Source: Marsupella aquatica (Eukaryota > Marchantiophyta). Taken from it: 64,000 bases of DNA. The notes beneath the pieces were generated by a model. It worked only from the letters and a program-made list of their open reading frames with translations, made no database searches and was not told the origin of the DNA. Below are positions 51,181 to 63,299 of the stretch, in pieces. The translations under genes and the position numbers were made by a program. The stretch is taken from the NCBI GenBank assembly GCA_973895155.1, contig OZ316898.1:496001-560000 (forward strand), read 5' to 3'. Position 1 is the stretch's first letter. Every line of letters starts with the position of its first letter.

Positions 51181-51326
51181 TGCGAAGACAGTGGCCAAAT
51201 AAAAAATGCTTTAATTTACAGACTCTACTAAGGTCCCACATGTAGTGTTTAGGGTTTAAACCCTAAACCCTAAACATCGACCCATGTGCAGAAACGATGA
51301 CTGAATAAAAAATGCTCAAATTAAGT
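51173..51326. repeat. 107-bp tandem repeat enclosing head-to-head telomeric motif
   Basis: 'acccatgtgc.gaa...aataaaaaatgct' occurs at 51173 and again at 51280. Between them is a 20-bp perfect palindrome, 51248-51267, made of TTTAGGG facing CCCTAAA. One more CCCTAAA follows. This is an interstitial plant-type telomere sequence. Confidence 0.75.
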
Positions 51327-51330
51327 TAAG

Positions 51331-52365
51331 TTCTCACAACAATTTCCATTTAGGGCACGACAAACAAGTTTCACTCTCTTTCCTCCTGATATCGAGCTTG
51401 AACAACAGCAACATTTGGACCTACTTGGCTCAATTGATTTTATTACAACAAAGTGAGAATGCCGTGGATATTCAGATTCCCTTGTACCTGAACTAGAAAG
51501 GGTTTCTCCCGTACCCTAACTTCCTCAACATAGACAGAAACTCTTGTACTCTGTTCTTTACTTCTGTTCGAAATTGTTTCCCCAGTGTCTTCCAGGATAC
51601 AAGAGTACCCTCACATTAGAGTCCCAATTAATTCTGTACAAATTGACGGATGTCAGAAAATATCTACCAGGAAACCTGTGGAGTGTTTGCTCCCAACAAT
51701 CACGGGAATCAATGAGAATAATCACTCGCGTCCATGGGGTCTCACTTCTGAAACAATTTCTAAACAACCTAGACTCAACAGAGAAATCCATTATCGGCGT
51801 GTGTCGTGATGGTTCGGATTTTAAGTAGAAAGTTTGACCACATCAACAAATCTAACTTTCGTCCAGTACACTTGTATTCATGAAGGATGGACTTGAGTGG
51901 TCATCCCGGTGAGCGTCACATTGAATTCTAACGCATCTAAACGATTTCGGAGCCTACGAAAAGATTGACTACAGATAGCGAGAAGGCACCATTTAAGAAC
52001 AATGCTGTGCTAACGGAAAGCTATGAATCCACTTTATGGACACATAACATGGATGTATCAATAGACCGGCACAGAGGTAAAGCACATACCAATACACCGG
52101 CAACAAGCAATTGCATTTGCTAAGTAGTATCGCACGCTAAAACCATTTCTCTAGTATAACTTTCAGACACAGCGTGTATTGGCTCAACAGCCAACTGGAT
52201 ATCATTGTATCCAGCAAGGCTTAGTGGCAGTATTCCTCCATGCAAAAGGTCGCCGATGAGCTTCTCCTTCCGTGCATTCAACTTGTGCAAAACTTTGGTA
52301 GATTACTGGTGACCTGCTAACTGTAACGACTGAATTAATGTATTAACAGAATGACATACCAAACC
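51331..52365. other. Intergenic, 3' flank of the methyltransferase gene
   Basis: No gene recognised. The part near 52200-52365 probably contains the 3' UTR of the minus-strand methyltransferase gene. Confidence 0.4.
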
Positions 52366-55300
52366 TTATCGTCTCCCACCATCAAACTCGTCAAGTCCCT
52401 CAACCGGTTGCCAAAGCTGTTTTCTGGCCATTAAGATCTTCTCATCCCCATACGATAGAGCATCTGAAGCCAGTGTAAAATCTTCTTTGGACCATTTATC
52501 CCAGCGCAAGGCTGTCAAATACCTGCTGATCTGATTCACCATGGAAGCTTTGTCCCTGATAATGATGATCCCCAAAGGTCGAACTATGCGATCCATCTCA
52601 AGGAGCAGATCCTCGATGCTGCAGCCTCTTTCATCTACTTTAGAGAACACATTCCACGCATGCAAAAGGTCGTATGTGCGAGGATATGTTGAGAAGGCTT
52701 CACACCTGATGGGATAAACGAGTGAGAATGACTTACTAAAAATAACAAATAAGTAGTATTTAAAAAAAAATGTCAGCAACGGCTAGAATCTGAGGACTAG
52801 AAATTCGTTCGGCGACCTTGTAACAGCAGAATCAAATACGGATTATGAAACTTAGCTGCCCATATACCAAAGAAAAATATCCACTCACCAGTCATGCAAT
52901 GATCCAATGAGACCACGATCGTACACTGCCTTCAAGGTGTTAGGAGCGGATGGGGCTACCACGTTCATAACCCACACGGGTTCCTTAGCCAAGGCTGCAG
53001 AAAACCCTCCAAAGTTGGCATTCATGTCCATTATATTCCGGACACTGTGAGATTCAAGTTGTCCAGCCTTCTTCAGCTGTTTCCAGTAAAATTGGACCCT
53101 CTTTTCCCAGACAAACTGTTCTGCAGCAAGGTTGTATTCATTAGTCCTCTGCTTCTAATTAAACACTCAGGGTTCAGAAATTGATGGAAAACATTGTTTG
53201 TACGACAGCTCACAGGAACAGTGGTCCCAAGAATTGTTCTTCAAGGCAGATTTGCATTACCGTGTCTGTCTGAAAGGTCTTATCGCTGATAAGATCATCA
53301 CGCAACCTCGGTGGAATAGCGGTTAGTCGCTGTGGCCATGGTTCCACGGTATCTTCATAATCTGCAAAACGAACCTTTCAGATTCGCATTCGACAACGAA
53401 TAACAGTGAAGGGAAATCCCATATCGGCCTGGCCAACAATGATATTGAAAAATCTGGACCTGGATAAAGAATGCCAAGACTAGACTAGGAGTACACCTCC
53501 ATAACACCGCAATCTCCTTGCAGAGGGCGCTGACAGCCACAATTTATGCACCAACGGTGCATCCTAGCTCTCCCGGCCCACAGTTAGGAAGCGAAACTTA
53601 CATTTTGTCAACGGCGTAATGCAAGTCTTCATTTTGACAGACCAAGACTCATCTGGATCCTCACGTGCGCTGCAAAGAGGAGGATGAGTTCCTGGAGCTC
53701 GTTCTTCATAACATTCATTGGTCAAAGGCTTTCTCCAGATGACGGTTTGAAGCTCTTTAGCGACTTGTTCCCAGCACATATTCTTCACAAGGATGTTCAT
53801 TTCATCCCATTCCTGCCTGTCAGAATCGGTCTCCTTATACACTGCCGGGGACGACCAGGCGAAGAAACCACCCGGTCTTAACAGGCGGTCGACTTCAAGA
53901 AGCAGGATTCCATCCCGCTTGTGCCAATCGATACGACAGCGGGAGCAGTGCGCCAAATCGAAAGACTTACTCGGGTAGGGAAGTCTCATCGTTCCCAGTA
54001 CACCCAGCATCGCTGGAATTCCTCTCTCAAGGGCAAACTGAATTTGGTTAGCATGCACGTCATTAGGGGCTAAAGACATAGCAATTATATCTAGAGGCAG
54101 CAGAAACGCTCCAAAACTGGCTACTCCACAACCGACATCAAAGACTACTCTGATCTTTCCTCCACTGCTGAGATCTCCGTCCTCATTCCCCAACATCTGC
54201 ACAGCAACCAGAAAAAAAGTTGAGAATCTAGCCACAGAGATCAATTTGATAAGAATTCAAAATCGGTAAGTCTGTAGCACTACACTTTCCTGCAGATCAT
54301 TCCCTGTCTCGAATTCATGAAAGCCTAAGCATGTGGAAACCAAATGAGGATTAAACTGAGGACAACTCGAAGTGTACCTTGCCGAGATTTGCTATATACT
54401 TGTCTGCTCCATCATGGAAATGCGTCCCGCCGCCCGGAAAGGTAGCTTTGTCACCCTTAAGCTCCATCCAGTGCTGATCTGACTTGTTCACAGCAAGAAA
54501 TGTATGCGGGACGTTGGCTTGCCAAACTGCGTCTCTACTTCGCGGCCACCGAACAGGTACCTAAGAAGAGATTCTAGAGAACATGTGAGTAGCCAGTCAT
54601 ATACTTTGAGCGCTGTGGGTTAGAAATAATAAAAGGAAAACTGAAAACAAAGCTAGAGCGTGCAACAAACGAAAAGCATTGGTGTAAAAACCCTTTGAGG
54701 GCAAACTACTAGCTTTGAGACCATGTGGATACGGAAGGATACCAAATGAGGATACATACCTGGTAATTAGGAGGAGGAGGAATTAGACAGTTGAGTCGCC
54801 GGTGGGAAGGCGGGCAATGACGTTCATAATGTTCCATTACTGAGGTATTCAGCTTCATTTTGAGCTTCTTCTGAGTCGGCTGGTCCAGGCAGGGAATCAG
54901 CTCAGAGAACTCTTGGCTGCAAACCTGGAACCATGGCAAATATGAAGCTTCTCAGTCCTTTTGCTGCATTTGCAGTAAATATCATCGATCGTTTAACATC
55001 TACAGTTTAGAACACTGTGGACATTCTCTACCGGCAGGAAGATACAAAAATTCTGGCTAATGGCATCAAGTGTGCAAGCGAGGGGGACAAATAAAGTCCG
55101 AGAGAACCCCAACGTAAAGAATTGATAGCAACCAGAACGGAAAGCATTCCACAAATTGCAGCAAAAACAATTATAATGTCAAATCCGCGCCACTCACCGG
55201 AAATGACTTTAGCGTGACTTCGTCCATTCCCTCTTCGTCTTTGAGGTCATCGGTGCCAGTCTCAGTATCTTCGGTTTCTGCCTCCTCCTGTAAATCTTCC

Positions 55301-55644
55301 TTGTCCTCATCTTGCTCCTTGTCAATTTGGCGCAAGTGAGAATCGGAGTCGGTTTTGGTCGTCAGAGCCATCACTTCATCTTCTCTAGACGAAAGGATAT
55401 CGACTATCTGCTGGTGGACATGTCGGTTAATTCCGACCTTCATGATCTCCTCCATACGTGGATCATTGTCACTAGCTCCAATCGAATGCGCAAGGTGAAA
55501 GCGGGAGTTGAAAAAGGAGCTATAGTATATCGTGAGCAAAGACAACATCAACGCGGTTGCACATACTGTCACAAACACGCGCCTTCTTTGCACGGCATCT
55601 CCGTTCCTGGAACCCCGCCTCATTGTGGATGCTTTGCCTTGCAT
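52366..55644 (-). CDS. Putative methyltransferase, PMT/QUA-type (DUF248), Golgi type II
   Basis: SAM-dependent methyltransferase of the plant PMT family, thought to methylate cell-wall pectin in the Golgi. Exons on the minus strand: 55644-55198, 54924-54760, 54560-54378, 54196-53602, 53361-53261, 53154-52889, 52705-52366; 698 aa, all GT-AG. It has a short basic cytosolic tail, one membrane segment (about residues 23-44), then an acidic Glu/Asp-rich stem. Family blocks are SELIPCLDQ, MEHYERHCPP, GGTHFHDGADKYIA, the SAM motif FDVGCGVASFGAFLL, HCSRCRIDWHKRDG, RPGGFFAWSSPAVY, VRNIMDMNANFGGF and CEAFSTYPRTYDLLHAW. A downstream ATG at 55623 (MRRGSR) is an alternative start and matches some family N termini. 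The long acidic stem is unusual beside the closest PMT1/3/8-type proteins. No disabling change. Confidence 0.94.
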
Positions 55645-57310
55645 CCAGTAAAAATTGTCAAAACCTCTGGATTTCGGACAACGAAGCTGAACCCTGGGCC
55701 TGCTTCACCTCCGGTTGCTTGCTGCGCGTTCTCTGTCGGCCCACCCCAGGCCTTTAGCTTGAAAAAGTGGATCCTGCCAAACAACAAACGGGGGATGGAA
55801 GATTCGCAATTTCATTTTGTAGTCTTACACTTTCGCACTCCATGTTTAGAACGTTTCCTCGGAACATTTCCAGCCAGGAAATATGTCGACTGCACCTCTT
55901 GCTAGCTGCGCCAAAGCACTCAGCAAGAGGCGATTTGTCGCCTCAGTAGCGGGGGGTTGTTGAGTCATTAACCTTCGGAGAAACAGCTCCGCTGCCAACG
56001 AATCAGAGCAGCTCTCCTTCCTTCTCCCGGCTGTCTTCTCTTCTGTCGACCTCAAACGGTGTGTCACTGGATTTCCAACGCCAGCACGAGCCCCCGCCCC
56101 TCAAGTTCTTCCCCCGACTGGAAAGACCAGCAGCTCTTCGGTCACTCGTTGGTTAGTGAAATCAATGGCAAAAAGTACGAATCGGTTCCAACGTCGCGCT
56201 AGGAGCTGCAAACCACATTACTGCCTTTCAAATGGTGTGATCAAACGAGAATACTCACGAGGAATTCAACGCACAACGCCCAGTGCAAGACGCACGGAGC
56301 GATGGTTGCTACACGGCCTAAATTTCACCACACTACATCCAACAGAGAAACGAAAAGAAGAAGTGGATATCACACTATACCGTGACCCAAAAGAGGAGCA
56401 GCAATCGATCGAGAGGATTTAAACCCTGGCGCGAGAGCAAGCAAGCAAAAAACACAAACCACCGCCACCGCGTGCGCCGCACCACAAGTGAGGCACATAG
56501 CAAGCGAGCGGGGAGGCGCCTTTTTCGGAGATCGCAGTGTTGGAGCGAATGTGTACTACCGCGAACCTGCACTCCTGCGCTGCCGGTCCAATATGGAAGG
56601 GAACAGGAGGCAAATAACACCAGCGAATTGCTCTGCATCTCAATTTGGATCGCTTCGCATTGCGCATATTCTACAGTACGAACAGAGCGGGAGTGGTGAA
56701 GAACTACGATCTTCACGGTCTTCCAGAGGATTGTCCGTATTCAAATTTTGCTGTTGGTATTCTCTGCGCAACAGGGAAAGTTATGCTCTGATGGACCGGA
56801 CACAAATCATGAAACCCGGTTTGACTCATAAAAGAGTCTCTAGCCTTATTTATTACTACATTTGTCATAGTAATTAGTTATATATTTTGTCGCTCTTTTT
56901 AGTTTACACATTCTAGGGTGGCTTTACAAGAACTTGGGCCAGATGTTCCTTTTTAGATGTGTGAACTGAAATCCTAACCATATGTGAGAACTGGACACAC
57001 TTCACTTTACATGAACTTTGGGGCACAAACAAGCAAAACCATTACCCAACTAAGTCACCAGTCAGTGGGCGCCTTGAAAGTGGGTTTCAAGGGGTCCCTT
57101 TTTTGCTAATGTGTGCATCTTTTGTTGACAAAAATTTAAGTGGGCAAATTTAGGGTCTAAACAATTGGAGCAAATAGCCTCTTTTTTCAGTGAATTGCTT
57201 TATTATTTTCAGACCTGACACTTTTGGCTCAGGCATTTTAAATTTTGTGTACATCTGTTGCCCCTCCAGCTTGGGGTGGGTCTCTTCCTATCACAAATTA
57301 GAGGTGACTA
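55645..57310. other. Upstream region of the methyltransferase gene, no other gene
   Basis: The first several hundred bases should hold the promoter and 5' UTR of the minus-strand gene. Open frames at 56375-56877 on both strands overlap and have no family resemblance. Nothing else is supported. Confidence 0.4.
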
Positions 57311-57714
57311 TTGTCTTCCCCCGAACACAATGCCATGGAGGGTATCCGAATAGTGGGCCATGGGGCGCTCTATTTGAATAGTGCACCCGGGGCGTTATAT
57401 TCAAGTTTTGACTATGTGTTTTCATTTTTTGTATTTGTTGGGCGTTGTGTTTGAAAATGGGCGCTGTGTTCTAAAATTGACATTGTGTTTGAATATTGAC
57501 ATTGACATATGCTTCTTGAATTTTTTACTATTTCTGCTCAATATAGAATAGTTTTAGGGTCACATCTCGAACACAGTGTCCAACTCAAACACAACGCCCG
57601 GGCGCTGTGTTAAAATGATGTTGTGTTTGAAGAAAAAATATTTTTTCTTACGGAGACCTAAAACAATCCATTTTCAAACACAACGCCCGGGGGGCTGTGT
57701 TCAGGGGAAGACGG
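57311..57714. mobile_element. MITE-like foldback element with TA flanks
   Basis: The left end is TTGTCTTCCCCCGAACACA. The right end, read on the minus strand, is CCGTCTTCCCCTGAACACA; 16 of 17 bases agree from GTCTTC to ACACA. TA stands on both outer sides (57309-57310 and 57715-57716). Inside, AACACAACGCCC / GGGCGCTGTGTT motifs recur in both orientations, including a near-perfect 24-bp palindrome at 57588-57611. It is about 404 bp with no coding capacity, so it fits a non-autonomous DNA element. The superfamily is uncertain, although TA flanks suggest Tc1/mariner type. Confidence 0.6.
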
Positions 57715-57716
57715 TA

Positions 57717-58290
57717 GGTGTGGAACAGGTTGGGATGGTAGGATGGCAAGGGACTCATCCCCAAGGTAGAGAAGCAGTGACAAGATACAGCAATTGAAGT
57801 GAGGGGAGTTTTGACCATCTGGTGCTAACCTGAATGAGTTTGTCTAAGCGACTGTGGAAGAAATGGCAAAGTACTAATTGAAACTAAAGGACTGATGAAT
57901 TATGTATCTGGACAAAATGTGGGCAACCTAGTAAATCCCATTATTCTTTAATAGAATGTGAGTTGAAAGGGTCCATGGGGAGGGAGGGAGGGCTGGGGTA
58001 AGAAAAATCATTAACAAGCTAAATGGGTGTGAAGTTGCACAAATATATTATATCAAAGCCTTCTCTGAAAATGTCATGTGTGAGAAATCCTCAAAGCTGT
58101 AAAATTAAAATATGTTTTCAAGTTTGCTAGGGTGCAATTGTATTCATAAAGTCAATGTTCTCGTGAGTGTCATGGCTCGTTTTACTACACATGCACCTCT
58201 GTCTCTAACAACTATTGTGTGTAAAGCATATTGTGTCTCTCAATGGACACTTAAAAATGATATCCAAGTATAAAATTGGGGTAGAATGGA
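57717..58290. other. Intergenic, nothing recognised
   Basis: No coding region or repeat structure could be supported. Confidence 0.4.
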
Positions 58291-58294
58291 TATC

Positions 58295-58578
58295 CTATTA
58301 TGCTTCAAATTCATCTAGAAAAACTGAAAAGGAAGCATGGATGGACCATTAGAACCCAAATGTCACCCCATATTGGTTAGTTGCGGCATGATGATTTAGG
58401 AGTTTGGGAGAGAACCCTGCCATTGTTGGTCACCTACTATTGTGCCTCAAATTAGTCTAGGAAAACTGAAAAGGAAGCTTGGATGGACCATTGTAACCCA
58501 AATGTCACCCCATATTGGTTAGTTACAACATGATGGGCTGGGAGTTTGGGAGAGAAGCCTGGTATTGTAGATTTGTAG
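58295..58578. repeat. Diverged tandem duplication, 142-bp unit
   Basis: CTATTATGCTTCAAATTCATC at 58295 recurs as CTATTGTGCCTCAAATTAGTC at 58437. Both run through 'aaactgaaaaggaagc.tggatggaccatt' and 'cccaaatgtcaccccatattggttagtt'. Roughly 85-90% similar by eye. Confidence 0.8.
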
Positions 58579-61500
58579 GTCACCTGGTAGGTGACTTATG
58601 CACCCAAGTTACTCCTCCATGGAGGCAGGGGTGTAGCTTGGAGAATGAGTATTGAAGCCTCAATCATCCAAGTTGAGCCATTTTAAGCTACTGCCTAGCT
58701 TGAGGACCTATTTAGGGAAAAATAGGTTTCCCAAAAACTTTTCCATGACCTTCAAAGGTACACTGAAAGGATTTTGTGACACCCTAAAAGATTTGAACTA
58801 GAGAAGTGTGTAGAATGTCAGGTAATTGTGGTACTCAGGACATTACGTGATTTTGTGACAAAGAGACAAAGAAAGTATCTCAGACATTGTTGTGATCATG
58901 GAACAGTTACTTATGCTGATTTGAAAATAAATTGTAGGCAAGGATCATAGTCCACTCCAGCGTTGTTGCTTAGGATAATGTTCCCATACAATCCATGATA
59001 CAAGAATGATGAAACTTGGAGGATCACTCATTACAAAGTTGTTCACAAATCCAATCCAGTTTACTTGGAGTACTTTTAAAGCAGTACTATTACCTTCCTA
59101 ATAAGCATTAGAGCATACATAAGGATGGGTCCACAAACTAATTGGCAGTAAAGTGACATTTGGTAAAGTTTTACCATGTATAGATCCAAAGTCTTGCATG
59201 GCAAGTGGGTTGGCTCGACCTGTAGTATATCGACCGGGTTTTGTTCCGGGTGTGACCACTTTCTTAATCACATTTATGGTTTGTGTTTTTGAATTACATC
59301 GATGGTTGGGTGGATGGGTGTGTGTTTGCACAACATAAAACAAAAATAATTCTTTGATCTCAAACTGCTCTTTGATCACACGTCCTGGTCTAACAAACCA
59401 AGGAGTCCATCCAGGTTGCAAGGTTAAACTTTGAGGTCCTTACAAGCATCAACCAAAGCTTGAATGGCCGCCACCCTGCCAAACCTCAGATAGACTAGTT
59501 GTTACATCCTATTTTTCCTCAATGGAGGTATTTAAACATTGAATCATTAATTTATTGAAGCAAGTTTAGCAGAATCACTGAAGTTCCTGCAACAACAATG
59601 GGCTGTACACCTGAGTATGGCTCAATCCGATCGTAGCTGATGATATCTATTTCTGGATTGTTGCAAGTGTTTCCATTTCCCACAATGTGTAGCACTAGTT
59701 CTTTTCCTCCTACAATTTGCATTGTGGCTTGTCAGTTATCTCGTGTTGTCTCTTGGAGATGCCACAATAGAGTTGGGATTCCCCATATGCTGGTTGTTGT
59801 GTCAACGATGGCAATGCCAATAGGTTGGTCCAGGTCTAGGGCAGGATAGGCATTCCGGTAAGTGCACATCAAAATGTGACAATATATGTTGTACTGTGTC
59901 ATTTCATACCATGAGAAACCTAATTATTTTTGTTGAAACCACTGAATGTTATTTTAAATAGGCATCTGGTTGTCAGTTTTTGATGTGCAATTATTGGGAT
60001 GTGCAAGCTTGTGCGCAAGCTAGTGGATAGAGATGGATAGATGGTTGTGAGATGATCTAGTGTAAACAAAGCCCATGGCGTTCTCTATTAAGATATGGGA
60101 CATCTCCCATCTATTCATAGATATGGTGTGCCTTGGTAGTCCATATCCACTTACGAAGGCACCCATATTGTTGTTGAGCAAAGATGACATTCACAACGCC
60201 AAGCCTCTAACCATCCAATGAACAAGTAATCGGCACAAAGAAATATGTGATTCACCTCAGCTGAAGCTACATCCACGGGAACACGCAAGAGCTTTACTGT
60301 ATTCTAGGCCCATCGTCCATACCAAGTCTCCAGAATACAAGTTTTCAATTGGCTCTATAACAACGAGTCTGAGTTCTCCTGATCCAAGCAAACACTATTT
60401 GGGGATATAGTGTGTAGCACGACTAACCTAGCTAACCAAGTCTACGAGCAAGATTACGCTAACTATGGTTGCAGTTGTAACTCTAGACCTAAGAGTAAGT
60501 GCCTTAGTAATAATTCTGGTAGGTGGAGCATTGCGTGTATTTTGAAAATAAGGCAACTTTCTCACAGTTTGGGTTGGGCGTACATATTGATAATCACACA
60601 ACTTCTCATCCAACCTTATGAGAGAGATTCAATACAAATGTGTGGATACACATAACACCCTGCAATAATTCAAGACCTATAATTGTTATCCTCCCAACAT
60701 TTTGCTGATCTAGACCCTGCCACACAGAATCATAAATATCATAGAGATATTCTTGTAACTATTATATTGTTTTCTTAATATTGATATATATTTCAAATCA
60801 CTTCGTTGGTCCACATGAACATTGAACTTTATGTATCACTGATGAAAGTGTGCATAGATGATATCAATGTCTTCATATCCCAATTAAATCTCAACATACA
60901 CTTGTCACATGACTCTGTGAATATTGCTTCTAACTGTGCTGATTGATGAATTTTAGTCACATATCCAGAAATTAAGCATCAAAGTGATAACATATCCATA
61001 TAAACAGACTGCATATCTTCTCATAATATATCCAAGTGGTACATACCCCACAAATTCTATAGATTCTCATATAGCAAGGAATCAACTCGTGATAAACAAC
61101 ATTTTGCACTTTTGTTTTCACATAAGGTTGCTTAGGGAATGTTATCATTGTGATTAGACATAGACCGACTGAACAAGATTTGTTCAGGCTACAGTGAGCA
61201 ATTATGGTAATAAGTGGTTGACAATATTAATTCAAGATTGCAATGTCTATGTTAAGCCCTGCGATTGGGGCAAAACCAAGTCAACAATACACCTGAATTT
61301 GAATCTCACATCTTTGCAGCGATGTCTAGATGACTGCAGGGAGACATGGACCAAGGAAAGGCTAGCTGTTGCATCAAAAAATTGCTTTTGTAACATTATA
61401 GACAATGGCAGAGCAAGCATGAGTGAGATATTAAGAGTTTATGCATTGAAAATAGTGGATTTCTGGCACCAGATCCTGATTGTCCATATAGTAAGCATAG

Positions 61501-61950
61501 GTCACTGAATGGTCCTGGAGTAGACACTTTTGCACGGGCCTCACTATATGCCCTCGCTGCTCTGTCCGTCAGCTTCTACACATCTCAAGTCACACCTCAC
61601 TATTCACACTGTGTAGGGTCAGTCTGAGTGTTTCTCCATGCGCTCTGTTGTTATGTATGGAGATTTGCAATCCCTTAGCGGAGGAGCTGCTGATGGGGGC
61701 CCGGATAATGTTTGGCTCAAACTTAGGTTTAGTCAGACCATGGAAGTCTATGAACAGCTGAGATGTCCCCGATCACACTGTTGTCTCTTTCTGTGTCTTA
61801 TTTCTGACGTTCGGGCAGTAGATGGTCTTTGTAGGCTATACATAATGATACAAGGACAATTTGCTTTTTACGTTGTAATTTTATTATTGGCTGTAGTCTT
61901 GGTTTTGGTGCTCATCATAGAGGAGCAGTGGTTATTGTGAAGCATGACCA
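58579..61950. other. Intergenic, no gene recognised
   Basis: No family could be recognised on either strand. A 105-codon frame at 61194-61508 and a 101-codon frame at 61638-61940 lack recognisable domains and are not called as genes. Some stretches (59.1-59.4, 60.0-60.7 kb) have the look of decayed LTR sequence but no terminus or primer site could be fixed. Confidence 0.3.
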
Positions 61951-61971
61951 TCCGTTTCTTGTGCGCGTCCT

Positions 61972-61977
<6 letters not shown>

Positions 61978-62026
<49 letters not shown>
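61978..62026. repeat. (AG)n microsatellite, about 24 units
   Basis: An uninterrupted AG dinucleotide run of roughly 48 bases, followed by CATTTTGG. It is likely polymorphic in length. No functional role evident. Confidence 0.95.
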
Positions 62027-62027
<1 letters not shown>

Positions 62028-62029
62028 AT

Positions 62030-63270
62030 TTTGGGTCTTCTGGTCCCTCGGGGATTGTAAAAATCTATCCCAGCATTTTGAGAAATGTGGAGGTCTATCT
62101 GGGCTTCGATTTCACATATCTACTTCTATAATATGCAACACCACCAAAATGTTCTTTGGTCTGCTTACTGAATTAGAGATGGAGTTGGGGATGGAGTCGT
62201 TAGATTTTTCTAAAGATTTTGTGTACACTTGAATTGATTGACCATGAGTGTCAAATGATATACTTCTGTTTATAGCAACAGAGTATATGAGATGATTCTT
62301 ATGTGAAATCACCTAAAATGTGTCTTTTTATTCTATTAAAGTACACACTTTGGAGAATCATTTAGGGCATGACAATGTTTTGGATTTTTGCATAGCCTAT
62401 GATTCGGAGACTTTAGAAGGAAGAAAAATGGGAGTTAAAATCAAAATTAACACCGGGTTAAAATGTTCCCCTCCCAATAGCATTGTATGACCACACCTTG
62501 ACCCCGCAAAGCCCCGAGGGGCCATCACCTCTCTTGCACTTCCTCTTACCCTCCCACATCCTTGCTCTCCTCAACAACATAGCTTTCACAAGAATAACAA
62601 CATCATTTTCCAGAATAAAAGAAAAATGCAAAAGTGGAGGCAACTTTTTTTACATTTTTTGATTCATTTTATTTGTTTTAGCTTTTGTAGAAAAATGGTC
62701 CCAAATTTTGTAATTCCATCAAAACCTCCAACATTCATATTAGAACACTTTATAAGAAATGCTAAGTTAATGAAGGTCATCACAATCAAGCTCCCAACAG
62801 TTTTTCTCCACAAGACCAGCCTTGCTTGACATGCCCCATCATCTCTATTAGTCTTGCTTGTGCTCTAATTCTTTCCCCAGTCGGAAGCCCAGCGCTTTGC
62901 CCCCATTTGCCTCCTTTGTCCCCACTTTTGTTCCATCTTTTTTATCATCAACAATAAAGATTTCTTGCCCTCCTTGCCCTACTCTTATCCATGTATTCTC
63001 ACTATATGGGATGTGGTGAGCCATATCCCATATTTTTGTGTTGACTTGAATTACAAAATTGCATGTGCTATTTTGAACAAGATTTACACATTGACAAAAC
63101 TTTTCACCTGAAATGATCAAGAAAGAATTATGGTAGATCCTATATTTTCAGTTTGATTCACCTAAAAACTCCAGCCTTCAATCAACACTTATTTACATTA
63201 CCTCAAGGTTTCTATGCAATATTTTGGCATTGGGCTTGGCAACAACATGACCGCAATAACTGCAGCACCC
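62030..63270. other. Intergenic, no gene recognised
   Basis: The minus strand has a 91-codon frame at 63120-62848 with protein-like composition (for example TWIRVGQGGQEIFIVDDKKD), but no start context, splice partner or family could be identified. I leave it uncalled. Confidence 0.3.
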
Positions 63271-63299
63271 TCATGACTGGAATTATTGCATCGTCATAA

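Noticed and set aside
55312-55905. 197-codon + strand frame opposite the methyltransferase start
   Set aside because: It is antisense to exon 1 and its upstream region and has no family resemblance.
56375-56877. Overlapping frames of about 110-130 codons on both strands
   Set aside because: They overlap each other, contain no recognisable domain and have no splice partners.
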